A stretch of DNA of 64,000 nt from Aldrovandia affinis (taxonomy: Eukaryota; Chordata; Actinopteri; Notacanthiformes; Halosauridae): assembly GCA_029706075.1 (NCBI GenBank), contig JAINUG010000389.1, forward strand, positions 1 through 64,000, written 5' to 3'. The notes beneath the pieces were generated by a model. That model made no database searches. It saw nothing but the letters and a program-made list of their open reading frames with translations, and was not told the DNA's origin. Shown here in pieces: positions 38,018 through 49,038 of this stretch. Each line of letters begins with the position of its first letter. The stretch's first letter is position 1. A program made the translations under genes and the position numbers.

Positions 38018-39536
38018 ACAGTGGGGAAAATAAGTATTTCACCCCCTGCTGATTTTGTGAGTTTGCCCCCTTACAAAGAAAGGAACGGTCTATAATTTTC
38101 ATGGTAGGTTCATCTTAACAGTGAGAGACAGAATAGAAGAAAAAAATCCCAGAAAATCACATTATATGAATTTTAAACATTTATTTGTGTTTTATTGAGG
38201 AAAATAAGTATTTCACCCCCTAGAAAAACATGACTCAGTACTTGGTGGAGAAACCCTTGTTGGCAAGCACAGCGGTCAGACGTTTCTTGTAGTTGGTCAC
38301 CAAGTTTGAGCAGATCCCAGGAGGGATTTTGGCCCACTCCTCTTTGCAGATCCTCTCCAAATCCTTAGGGTTTGTAGGTTGTCACTTGGCAACTCGAAGC
38401 TTCAGCTCCCTCCACAGATTCTCTATAGGATTAAGGTCCGGAGACTGACTAGGCCACTCCATGACCTTAATGTGCTTCTTCTTGAGCCACTCCTTTGTTG
38501 CCTTAGCCGTATGCTTTGGGTCATTGTCATGCTGGAACACCCATCCATGACCCATTTTCAGTGTCCTGGCTGAGGGAAAGAGGTTCTCACCCAAGATTTC
38601 CCGGTACATGGCCCCATTCATCCTCCCCTCGATCCGGTGAAGTCGTCCTGTCCCCTTAACAGAGAAACAGCCCCAAAGCATAATGTTTCCACCGCCATGC
38701 TTGATGGTGGGGATGGTGTTCTTGGGGTCCAAGGCAGCTTTTTTCTTCCTCCAAACACGGCGAGTCGAGTTGATGCCAAAGAGCTCGATTTTAGTCTCAT
38801 CTGACCACAGCACTTTCTCCCAAGCCTCCTCTGAATCATCCAGGTGCTCATTGGCAAACTTCAGACGGGCCTGTACATGTGCCTTCTTGAGCAGGGGGAC
38901 CTTGCGGGCACTACAGGATTTCAATCCATTACGGCGTAGTGTGTTACCAATGGTCATCTTGGTGACTGTGGTCCCAGCTGCCTTGAGATCATCAACAAGC
39001 TCCAGCCATGTAGTTCTGGGTTGTTCCTCACCTTTCTCATGATCAGGTTCACTCCACGAGGTGAGATCTTGCGTGGAGCCCCAGACCGAGGGAGATTGAT
39101 GGTCAATTGGTGTTTCTTCCATTTTCTAATTATCGCACCAACAGTTGACTCCTTCTCACCAAGCTGCTTGCCAATGGTCTTGTAGCCCATTCCAGTCTTG
39201 TGCAGGTCTACAATTTTGTCCCTGATGTCCTTAGACAATTCTTTGGTCTTGCCCATTGTGGAGAGGTTGGAATCTGATTCATTGATTGATTCTGTGGACA
39301 GGTGTCTTTTATACAGGTAACGAGTACTTAATTAGGAGTACTAATTAAGTAAGAGGACCAATCTGTGTGCCTCCTGGTCACATAACCGGTCTGTGGGAGC
39401 CAGAATTCTTGCTGGTTGGTAGGGGGTGAAATACTTATTTTCCTCAATAAAACACAAATAAATGTTTAAAATTCATATAATGTGATTTTCTGGGATTTTT
39501 AAAAATATTCTGTCTCTCACTGTTAAGATGAACCAG
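38018..39536 (-). mobile_element. Tc1 element, DD34E, IR/DR type
   Basis: The left end CAGTGGGGAAAATAAGTATT follows TA. The same motif recurs inside at about 38200 (AGGAAAATAAGTATTTCACC), giving the two direct repeats of an IR/DR terminus. The right side keeps the inner repeat (about 39423-39446) and inverted sequence up to AAGATGAACC, but its outer ~90 bp is lost and block F resumes. Confidence 0.85.
38235..39256 (-). pseudogene. Tc1 transposase with one frameshift and one stop
   Basis: N-terminus [18 protein letters not shown] with HTH ([20 protein letters not shown]) is in one frame to about 38990. It then slips to the frame carrying [18 protein letters not shown] and [11 protein letters not shown], with 34 residues between D and E. 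A TGA after LRVAK (about 38382-38384, probably from CGA) precedes an otherwise readable end in GFSTKY. Inactive. Confidence 0.85.
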
Positions 39537-40190
39537 ATCCACCAGAGAGCCCAAGTGCTGAACGTTCCTTTTTTTCAGTCCGCTTTTAAACAAAATTTTT
39601 CCTTTTCTATATGTACTTTTAATTGACTTTTTTTCTTCTTCTTCCATTTAACCTTCTTGTGATCAGTCTAGTATTGTGTATTGAAAGTTGTCTTGTTTGT
39701 TACCCTGTCTGCTGCCCTATTGTGTATTTCTTGTTTTAGCTTTAAGTGTTTAAAAGAAAAATATTTTAAAATTGTAAGCAAATTAATAACCAATAAAATA
39801 CAATTTTCTGTCCCACTTTCATTCAAGGCCAGCTAATAATGACAATAATACATCATTTCACTGGCAAAGCATTTAATTCTATAAGATGAAGACTTCCCAA
39901 GTTTCATTCAGCAAGAACATACACACTGTTGACATTGACAACAGAAAAGCTTCAGTTTACTGTCAAATTAACCTTTATAAGAAAAAACAAACATCAATGT
40001 GATTCATGCCTTATGATTCTGTTGTCCTTTAAGGAACCATACCAGCATGAAGAAATAACGGAAACTGATCTAATAGATGCTGTTTTTTTAGCTAGCTAAC
40101 TGATTAACCGACAGGCTGTAGCCATCTCTCCTGCTGTACGTTACTAGCTGGCTAGATATGTCATTAAAACTGCCTGTAGCCATCCGTGTT
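39537..40190. repeat. Block F copy 4, continued
   Basis: Non-coding continuation of the F block interrupted at 38017 (TCTATATGTACTTTTAATTG, CAGGCTGTAGCCATCTCTCC). Confidence 0.5.
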
Positions 40191-40703
40191 TAAATGTGTT
40201 AATCCTCATTTCCTGAGAACGGGCGTTTCTGTCACATGAGATGGCTACAGAATCTGTGATGGGTAATTGCTAAGAGTAGATCATTCGTGACAAGTCAAAT
40301 TGAATAAATCACTTTGTAGCTGAATTTGAAACTTGGGATTTTGTTCAGACACTGATAGATGGGGAAACTCCTTACAAGTCCCAACAGCTGCTCCAACACT
40401 GTACAGACCAGCACTGGAGCCTCCATTCAGAGAGTAACTCCAGGTCACATCCAGCACTAACCCAATTCCAAAAGCTCTGACCTGGGCCTCCCAAAGCATC
40501 AACACAACAGTCCACTGAGCTTTGATGACTCACAAAATCTACTTGGAGCTTAATGAAAGCCTTTCAGTACAGGTGTGTGTAACAGCAATTAAAACTCCCA
40601 CTGAAACAAGGGGACAGTTATAGAATAAAAGTGATTTTATGACTCATGAGTTTGATAGATTTATTTATTTATTGAACCGTGCTTATGAAGTCATCAGGAC
40701 ATA
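40191..40703. repeat. Block W copy 3 and start of block X
   Basis: Near-identical to 12400-12860, and the minus-strand 74-codon frame (40281-40505) is the same. Block X begins at about 40660 and stops at CATCAGGACATAA, where the L2 LINE is inserted. Confidence 0.65.
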
Positions 40704-41370
40704 ATCAAATCAAATCAAATTTATTTGTATAGCGCTTTTTACAATAGAATTGTCACAAAACGCTTAACAGAGGGGGAACCCAGGCCTAGACCCCCCCAAA
40801 ACCAAGCCTAAAGGTAACAGTGGCAAGGAAAAACTCCCTTGGTAGGGAGAAACCTTGGGAGGAACCAGACTAAAAAGGGGGGAAGCCCATCCTCTTCTGG
40901 CCGGCACAGGGTATGTCCAAAAAAGACCATGTCATGGTCAGTCCAAGGTGGCTCAGGGCTGAAAGACTTTGCCCCTTCTAAGTTAGGTAGTCAGCGGGGG
41001 GGGCGAGGGCAGGCTAAACCACACGGAGAGGGTCCAGATCCAGGAACTGGGGTTGGCGTGGGGGTGAGGGTTGATGGGGGCAGCTCACACTTCTCGCAGG
41101 ATCTAGGGCTCGGGGGCAGGTGCCCACGAGTCAGAGGCCGAGGCAGAGAAGAGAACATACAGTCAGAAAAAAAAGCAGTGCTATAGCCAGTAGCATTATG
41201 TAAGAGCAGGGGAGCACAAGCATAGGAAATATACAGATAGCCCCAACAGGTGTAAGATATGGAAGCATACCTATTAGGAGAGGGACAGAGAAAACACGCA
41301 GCCATGAGAGTTCCAAACCATCCACACCTGATTAAGGATAACCAGCATAACAGTGGTGGTAACACATTTA

Positions 41371-41685
41371 GTGGAGCAGATAACTGTAACAATCGTTCAT
41401 TTCTGGAAACAAGCACCAAAATTGGGACACATACTCCTTGGGGATTGCTCTTTTGATAAAACCCGTTAGCCACCTAAAAATTCAAGATGGCGGCCATTTT
41501 TCAAGATGGCCGCCATTGAATATACAGTAATATTGCATTTCGCAATAAAATCGCAAAGACTTGTCCTATTTGAATGATATTGGTGTCAAATCATACATTT
41601 TTGACTATGTAGAATCCGAATTTGGAACTATGTACCTACTCACTAGCTTCCTTGTACCATAATATCAGTCCCGGAATCATAATTA
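41371..41685. repeat. Left terminal inverted repeat of the 5-kb transposon
   Basis: About 315 bp, complementary to 46111-46412. Landmarks are CAAGCACCAAAATTGGGAC, GGGGATTGCTCTTTTGATAA and TTGCATTTCGCAATAAAATC. It has an extra TCAAGATGG/CGCCATT segment not in the right copy. Confidence 0.85.
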
Positions 41686-41812
41686 GGGTAAAAAGTGCCC
41701 ATATCATAGGCACCATCAGTCCGATATATTATTGGATGTACATATAGGCAGTAGGCCTATACTTGTTTGTCACTTATTGTCTTGCTGCCTGGATGAGTAT
41801 ACTACAACGCTT

Positions 41813-44800
41813 CTAAACCTCGCATCTGCAGCTGCACAGTGCCGTGCAGGTCAGACCAAAGCAGTAGCATTTGCATCGACTGCAGCATTCCGACTTGCAT
41901 CCACACTTGGTCAGCTGCTGGCAACTCTCTGCAATGGGTGGGAGCTCTGTCCAAACGATCTGCCACAGATCTCCTTTCTTGGTCCAGCCCCAGTTGGCAG
42001 GAGTCTGCGTTTCTGGTTGACGTACTGTTGACTGACTCCAGATGCAGCCCGCCTGGTAGGCAGCACGCTTCACATGCTGCTTCAGCGCTGATCGGGTTGG
42101 AGGAATGGCTTCATACGGCCTCTGCTTCCGAGCAAACATGTCCAACCTCGCATCATCGACACCTTCAGCTGTGCTGGATCTGTCGTACATCATGACCACA
42201 AACTTCTCCAAGGTCTTCAGATCTTCATCATCCACTACCGGTGGGTACTGGCTGAGTTTGCTGAAGACACCGGAAGCCTCATCACAAACATCCCAGGTTT
42301 GCCAAGCAGACTTCTTCCCTTTGCCACGGAATGCTGAAACGACATCGCAGCCAGTGAAGGCATGGAAGAAGAGCATCCCTTTGCTCTTTTCTGCAAGAGT
42401 GCAACACAAGTCATGTACAGGAACCCACCTCAGGTGCTGTCCTTGGCCAAAGGCAACCCACAACTGCTGCAGACCTAGCTCCTGAAGTGCCTGCAGAACA
42501 CTGACTGCGATGATGACAACATCTGTGTCGCTGGCTTTGACCATGATGACTTTGCTGCCTGCTTCTGTTGCATGCCTGGCATGCACAAAGATCCGCGTGT
42601 CAGCTTCTTCATGACTGCATGGTGCCACCCCAGCCAGATTGATAGTGCGGTTGCTGACAGCATCTTCTTCCTTGGTCACAATGACCACATTTGGTGTGGC
42701 CAGACGTGCAATCTTATCAGCCAGAAAGTTGAACAGCTCGGCTTTGTTGTCATTTTCTCTCAGGAAGTTTCGCCAGTTTGAGGGAATTTTGCCCTTCCCT
42801 GTCACCCTGCGTCTCACCCCACGTCCTTGCTTTGATCTAGTTTCAGCTTTCAGACTAGATGGCCGGTAGACATCAAACACAATGTCTGTTCTCTTGTACT
42901 TGGTAGAGTATGCTTGTATTGTAGGAAGGACATCGAGCATTGCATACTCTTCGAATGTCTTTGAACTCCGTGGGGGCAGACTGTTCACCAACGCTGCACC
43001 ATCAATGATGATGGTGTCGGCGTCTGGCTCTGCCTCAGGGGTTGTAACTTGGCTCTCAAGAATGGTAGTGAGGTGGGATTTCTGACAGGTGTGGAGCTTT
43101 CCACCATCACTGAGGGCAGCAGGATGTGACTGGTTCTCATGACGGAAGAACTCCTTCAAGTCACACTCTCTGCTCTGGCATGATATGAACAGCTTGGAGA
43201 ACAGTTGACAGTCTTCCTTCAGCACTTTTTGCTTTGAAGAGTCAACAGAGGCTGGTACCTGTCTGAAGAAGTCAACCCTGTTCTTCTTGATTGGTTCATA
43301 GAAGGTGGATTCTTCTTCCCCTTCCAGTCCCTTCATAAACTCCTGGAAACGGACCTTGCCTTTCTCAAGGTGTGTGCCAATCAGCTCGGCAGCAGTGTGG
43401 TGGGCAATATCCTTTGTATCAAGCGAAAGCAGGTCCCGACTCTCCTCCTGGAAAGGATTGCCCATATCTTTCATGGCTTGTGAGAGCTTTCCTACGTTCT
43501 CAAAGAACACTCTTTGTGCTCGTTCTGTCTCCTCATGGTGGCTGGTGTGTTCAGTACCCTCTTTGGTCCCACATGCTGCCTCATACTGTGCAACCAAGTG
43601 GCTGACTTCAGGACCAGCTATCATCCATCTTCTCAGTGCTGATGGGTCTTCAGTCACGCCCGATCGCACCCCGTCTGCCTTGATGACAGCGTTGGCCTGC
43701 TCGTGAGCTTGGTCAATAGCCATTGCTGAGAACTGTCGGCTCGATTTGTGTACAACAAAGTTTCCACTCTGGAACTCCTGAGCCAGCTGAGGATGCTTCT
43801 GTTCCAGGGTCACCATGTCTCTGTAGTGGATCGGAAGCCACCGTGCATAGTTTACATTGTTGTTTGCAAAGAAGTACGGTATCAGCTCAGCCAGTGACTG
43901 ACAGTACAGGAAGAAGTTGGCTTCCCTGAATGATCGGATCAACAAGAGGATCACCAGTTCCATTGACAGCACCATATACCAGAAATGAAACTGGGGACTT
44001 TGCAGTTTGCGATGCTCACACTAAGCTTCGAAGCTAGGCACCTCTTCGGGTTGTTCATCTGTCTCTTTCGAGTAGTCCATGTGGGCTGCCTTCAGAAGCT
44101 TGTACAGACTGCATGCTGTTATCTGGTGCATCTGTCGTGTCCTAGTGATGCTCGAAACTGTCAGAAATGAATCTGCTGTCCCAGGAGATGCTATCCCTGC
44201 CTCCACGAGGGCTCCTGTCCAACCACTGTCCTGGAGTAGAGTTCCAATGGACTTCAGTGCCGCCATCTCAATATGCAAGCCTCCGAACATTATGACGAAC
44301 TTGTCCTCACCGTAGATTTCAGGCCAGTGCCACTGATGTCCGCTCCGTGTTCAAGCATGGCCACAAGCATGGCCACAAACTGAAGAAGAGTGAGTGGAAT
44401 GGCCTGCTCGATGCACAACTCATGGAAGGTTCCATCAAATGTGGACTTGTGGTCCAGCATATGTCTTCGCAAGATGTTAGCTGCTTTGCCAAGGATAATA
44501 GCTTCACTATAATAGTCAGAGGCTTCTGACAAGACAAAGCCCACATCTTTCTGGAAAGCCAGAAGAACATCCCTTCCCTGCTTGTGAGCTTCCAACTCAG
44601 GTATTTCTGACAGCAGTTTTTCCTTCAGTCTTGTGGAGTTGACAGCAGGTGCATCAACACCCAGCTGTTCCAGGCGCTGGGCATACAGGTGAACTATGTC
44701 TGCAAGTCGGAAGACTGCAGGACCCTCACCAGATCTGGTGGTCTCCACTAGATATGTGACTAGCTCTGAGAATGCCTGTGGGTGGGCATCCTCTTCGGGT

Positions 44801-45420
44801 GCACGTTCCTGTTCCAGTCTCTTGGTGGCTCTGAGGTACGTCCTCTCTCTATTGTACAGGTCTGTCAAGCATGCAAAATGGTATTTGAGCTCCTGTGCAA
44901 TAGCATCTCCACCGCTGAGTCTTGCAAGAAGTTTTCCGTCATTTAAAGTTTGGGCACATTCATTAAGTCTGTTATTGAGGTTCATCGTCATAACTTGTCT
45001 GAGTTCAGAGGATGGGGCTTCTTTGTCACATATGAAACACGTTTGGCCTTCAAGGCTGGTTCTACGCAGCTTGGTCTGGCATTCTACTGGCTGAGCACTC
45101 TCTGCTCTTCTTTTTCTGGCTCTCTCCAGTTTCGTGTTGTTGAACATAAGGCGACAACTTTGGTGATACTGCGCCTTGTTCCTCCTCAGAGTTTCTTCAA
45201 TGCCACCACCATCATCAAGTCTGGCTGGATCCAGAACAATAGGCATCTCATTAATTGTGTGAAAGAGGGGAATATTAGTCGCAATCATAGTGTAGCCATC
45301 ATGTTCTTCTGGTTGTTGTGCACGTGGTGACTTGAGCTCTTCACTCATCTTCTTCTGGCAAAGACAACACTTGCTCCAGTCAGTTCGGAATTTAGACGGT
45401 CCTGGATCTGTATTTGCCAT
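41813..45420 (-). pseudogene. Large transposon protein with FEN/XPG-like nuclease motifs, broken
   Basis: Begins MANTDPGPSKF at 45420. The N-terminal part has two CxxC...HxxC zinc modules (CCLCQKK...YHQSC and CFICDKE...YHFAC). Near 44336 an apparent internal deletion with frameshift joins EHGADI to HWPEIYGEDKFVIMFGG. Then one frame runs to 41813, with a single TAG at about 43999 where Trp is expected (SFEA*CEH). In the last 720 codons acidic motifs occur in FEN1 order: IDG (D325), VFDVYR (D368), HEEAD (E456, E457, D459), SDTDV (D483, D485) and TGCD (D544), followed by RGKGKK like the FEN1 RGIGPK. It ends with a Cys-rich CxC cluster. Known in fish and invertebrate genomes as an unnamed mobile protein, from memory. 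The nuclease assignment is my inference. Confidence 0.7.
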
Positions 45421-46110
45421 CTTGGTGAAGGGTAATCAAGGTATCACAGTATGATAATTATCTGTATTCAGTGAATCAAGTCCGAGGGGTTATCCTTTTA
45501 CCACCTTGATCACAATCATGCACAATAAGGTATGGGATACGACTAGGTTCGGGAATAAAAATATATGACCTACACCTAGCCCGATCGTTCATCCAGTATC
45601 ATTTAAATCCCGTGCGATCTGTACACCATCCGGGTAAGTCCATGAACAAGTCATGTATAGCCCCCTTACCCTTGGCTCGGCTCTCCCGCGCTGGCACACC
45701 CTGTCAATTCAGGCGCGGCTGTCTAACTAAACATCTATGTTAAACTACATGTAATCTACACTAGCTAACTGATGCGGGGCTTATTAGACAGCATTTGGGA
45801 CACTAAAGTAATTATTTAGCTACACAAAACTAATTATTCAGCTGATACTGAACCCCATGCTGAGTTTCACAGCAGCGGTGCCACCAGTGTGCCCTGGCTG
45901 TGCGTTGACATCCGCTCTGTTGAGCTACTACTCTACACCTTCCGCTGCAAGTCTCTCAACGCCCGCCCCCCACCGCATCGTGTCATGTCCAGTTTGGAAG
46001 GCTTGTACAGGAAGATGCTATACATACTAAACCTCTAACACTACTACGATATACACTACCATGCATTTTAGCCGAGTCAGACGTAACATGAACCTCTAAT
46101 TTAGCAGAAT

Positions 46111-46412
46111 ATTAGGATTCCGAGACTGATATATGGTACAAGGAAGCCAGTGAGTAAGTCCATGGTTCCAAATTCGGATTCTACATAGTGAAAAATGTAT
46201 GATTTGACACCAAGATCATTCAAATAGGACAAGTCTCTGCGATTTTATTGCGAAATGCAATATTACTGTATATTCAATGTCCGCCATCTTGAATTTTTTG
46301 GTGGCTAACGGGTTTTATCAAAAGAGCAATCCCCAAGGGGTATGTGTGCCAATTTTGGTGCTTGTTTCCAGAAATGAACGATTCTCCTGTAATTTGCAGT
46401 TATCTGCTCCAC
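46111..46412. repeat. Right terminal inverted repeat of the 5-kb transposon
   Basis: About 302 bp, and lies upstream of the long minus-strand frame. It therefore presumably holds its promoter. It has ~12 bp more than the left TIR near the outer end (TCTCCTGTAATTTGC). Confidence 0.85.
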
Positions 46413-47157
46413 TAATTGAGGAGGTGACAGTATGGAAGGTTTCTCACTCCATAAGACACTAGGGCACGGCCTTCTCCATCTCTCCACCTAGACTATGTTT
46501 GGCAGTAGGCTAGGCTGAAAATATATGTTTTTAATCTACACTTAAAAATTGAAACTGTGTCCGAATCCCTAACATGCCTTACGGTACCTTACGGTAAACC
46601 GTTCCACAACAGAGGAGCTCTAAAAGAGAAGGCTCTACCACCAGCTGTGCTTTTCAAAATTCTAGGGAGTAATAGATGGCCGGCTTCTTGTGAACAAAGC
46701 AATCGTGTCGGCTTATAGGGGGCAATCATTTCGGTCAGATATAAAGGTGCAAGTCCATTTACTGCTTTAAAAGTCAGCGACAGTACTTTATAATCAGCCC
46801 GATATTTAATAGGAAGCCAATGTAGTGATGCTAACACTGGAGTAATGTGCTCATACTTCTTGGATCTAGTCAAAATACGTGCCGCTGTATTCTGTACTAG
46901 TTGAAGACTCTTTAGAGAGCTACTAGAGGAGCCGGATAATAAGGCATTACAATAGTCTAGCCTCGATGCGATAAAAGCATGCATCAAGGTTTTAGCATCC
47001 TCTAATGACAGAAAGTGCCGAATTTTAGCTATGTTTCTTAGGTGAAAGAAAGCTACTCTGGAAGTGTTTTTAATATGAGTGTCAAATGTAAGGTCCTGAT
47101 CAATAATAAAACCAAGGTTCTTAACCATAAGACTTGATGTAACTATGCAATCACCAC

Positions 47158-47319
47158 ATAAGGGTTTACTTGACAGGGACAGTATATGATTTTCAACATG
47201 GATGGTAGTGCATCTACTATTTTGTACCAGATTTAGTTCAAAGGCTAAATTGAACCTGTAGTTTCTTAGTAGGAAAAAAAAAAAAAAAATGTAAAAACAA
47301 CAAAACAGAAAATACAGCC
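47158..47319. repeat. Block X resumed
   Basis: GGGTTTACTTGACAGGGACA continues the X block after the L2 insertion, and ends in an A-run before retroviral sequence. Confidence 0.6.
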
Positions 47320-48565
47320 TGTAACAAAAACTGGGACTGGGAAAAATTTTAAACAAAATTTTTAAACCGTGCTAGCACAGCAGACATGGGGAAATTGTAT
47401 CACATGTCAACAATTTGATGTGGAAAATCCAGCACCAGCAAAACAGGCCTCATATCCTCCCCCCTTAAGGTATAAAGTAAATCAAAGATTTTATTACGAA
47501 ATGCAGCCTAACCAAGTTCCACCACCAGAATTCCACTCGGCACCCACGGCACCAGCACGCATCACCACTTTTATCCAGTCGGAGACATGGGCATGCATCT
47601 GATCGGATGATGCAAGGATAAGGTATTGTGTGATGCTAACAAATTGCATAGGGGTTCTACAGTAACAGGTGGAGGAGACCCAGACGGCCAGGATGACTCC
47701 AGACAGCCAGGATGACTCCAGACGGCCAGGATGACTCCAGACGGCCAGGATGACTCCAGACGGCCAGGATGACTTAACCCGGCACTCCCCGAAGCCAAGC
47801 GACTGGGACCCAGCAGTAAAGTGCAAAAGCCAGCCCACCTGGAACCACTACACGACGAAGGGAAGCCCCCTCCAGATGCAGCACCTTTTTGTTCCTGTTT
47901 CTTGGCCTGCGTGGCCCATCCCTTCCCAGACAAAAGGGAAGTTGAAGTTGAGTACTGAGGAGGGCACGTGCTAGATAACCTCTCGCCTCCCAGGAAAAAA
48001 AGTACGAAGCCGCTGAATCTGGACCTAGAGGTTCCAGTGAAGATCGCAAGAAAAGAAGTAACAAAGAATACACACACCATAACACACTGTTAATGTTATA
48101 GATATATCATTTATGTTGTTAATATTAGCCATGAAGGTAAAACAGGCTGTAAATGGATCAGGTTGTTGAGTATGTTTGTTAGGCAAACATACAATTGGCA
48201 AAAATGGGTAGACCTGTGAGGGCCAAGCTGTTTAGAACAGCGAACTAGTTCAGCCCCATGTGAGAGGTGTAGCAATCTCCCATGATAGCGGGTAACCTCA
48301 CACTGAGTTGTAAGTGTCTCCCTCAAATAGGTGGATAGGAGAAAAAAGCTCTCCCACAAAAGCTATTGGCTATTTCCAGCTCTATATACAAAACCATATC
48401 CCCCAGAGATGATGGTCAAAAGCTCTAGGCACCAACGGAGTGTCTACACAAGTTGGAAGAATTTACATGAGGGTCAAAAGCTCTAGACACCAATGTAAGG
48501 AAGTGTCTATACAAATGTAAGGTAAAGTTTGTGCAGATTGTAAAAAATAGCACAAAAGGGGGGAT
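47320..48565 (+). mobile_element. Degraded internal region of an endogenous retrovirus
   Basis: 47369-47500 encodes a TWGNCITCQQFDVENPAPAK segment resembling the end of the retroviral integrase zinc-binding (HHCC) domain. The rest has many stops and no complete gag, pol or env. It ends in the polypurine tract AAAAGGGGGGA immediately before the LTR. An old, non-functional remnant. Confidence 0.6.
47679..47773. repeat. 19-bp minisatellite, five copies
   Basis: AGACGGCCAGGATGACTCC repeated in tandem, with one copy reading AGACAGCC. Lies within the retroviral remnant. Confidence 0.9.
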
Positions 48566-49038
48566 TGTGGAGGAAGAAATTTGTATAGAGTTGGGATGCT
48601 AGACCACATCCACAGGGGTGGACGGTAGACACTAATTAATTCAGTGTGACGCTGCAATTCGGAGTGGTGCAAACTGCAACGCCACAGAAGTGAGACAAAA
48701 GGGTTTTCGCGCTACAACTTCAAAGGAACAGTTGTTCGTTCCCACGGCAGGAAACCTCCTTCCCATTGGTTTAAGACCCTGGGAGGGCTGTTCTAACAAC
48801 CTGTTATATCTTCATGTTAGCCCATAGCTCCATTTACCTGTAAGTTAACGCCCTGTTACTTCCCCCTTGTGATTGTTCCCTCCCCTTCCGTTGTGTTGGA
48901 TATAAATATCCATTTGAATTTGAAGGCGGGAGATTCGCTGTCCTGCGTGACACGGGTCTCCGTGCAGCTGCTGGTAATTAAAGCTTTAATACTGTTTAAA
49001 GGAATTCTCTCTGATCCTGCTGAGTTTTAATTTCCACA
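48566..49038 (+). mobile_element. 3' LTR of the endogenous retrovirus
   Basis: Starts TGTGGA after a polypurine tract and ends TCCACA. A TATA-like GATATAAATATCC at about 48899 and TAATTAAAGC near 48976 fit LTR architecture. The right edge abuts zinc-finger codons of ZNF5 directly (ACTTCAAAGTACC). No 5' LTR in the window. Confidence 0.75.

Larger units (their letters stand above)
41371..46412 (-). mobile_element. ~5.0 kb transposon with ~300-bp TIRs and a FEN/XPG-like frame
   Basis: GTGGAGCAGATAACTG at 41371 and its complement ending at 46412 start inverted repeats that run to about 41685 and 46111. The flanking dinucleotide is TA on both sides; alternatively ATT if TA belongs to the TIR. The minus-strand reading frame 45420 to 41813 fills most of the interior. 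Both TIRs contain AAGATGGCGG, a YY1-like site, doubled in the left TIR. It interrupts an L2 3' UTR. I cannot assign it to a named superfamily. Confidence 0.8.
40704..47157 (-). mobile_element. 5'-truncated L2 LINE carrying a nested transposon
   Basis: On the minus strand the RT C-terminal half (46589-47157: SLMVKNLGFIIDQDLTFDTH, SRLDYCNALLSGSS, SLKSLQLVQNTAARILTR) is followed by the 3' UTR. After the 5-kb nested element, the UTR resumes at 41370 and ends at 40704 in a TTTGATTTGATTTGAT run. GGCAAGGAAAAACTCCCTT is the standard fish L2 3' UTR landmark. Target duplication ACATAA at 40698-40703 and about 47154-47159. The empty site is at about 22070. Confidence 0.8.

Noticed and set aside
40839..41473. 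115- and 160-codon frames in the L2 3' UTR and TIR
   Set aside because: They cross the boundary between the L2 UTR and the transposon TIR and contain low-complexity residues only.
47571..48085. Overlapping minus-strand frames of 103-169 codons
   Set aside because: They arise from the 19-bp minisatellite and GC-rich sequence in a degraded retrovirus, opposite to its coding strand.
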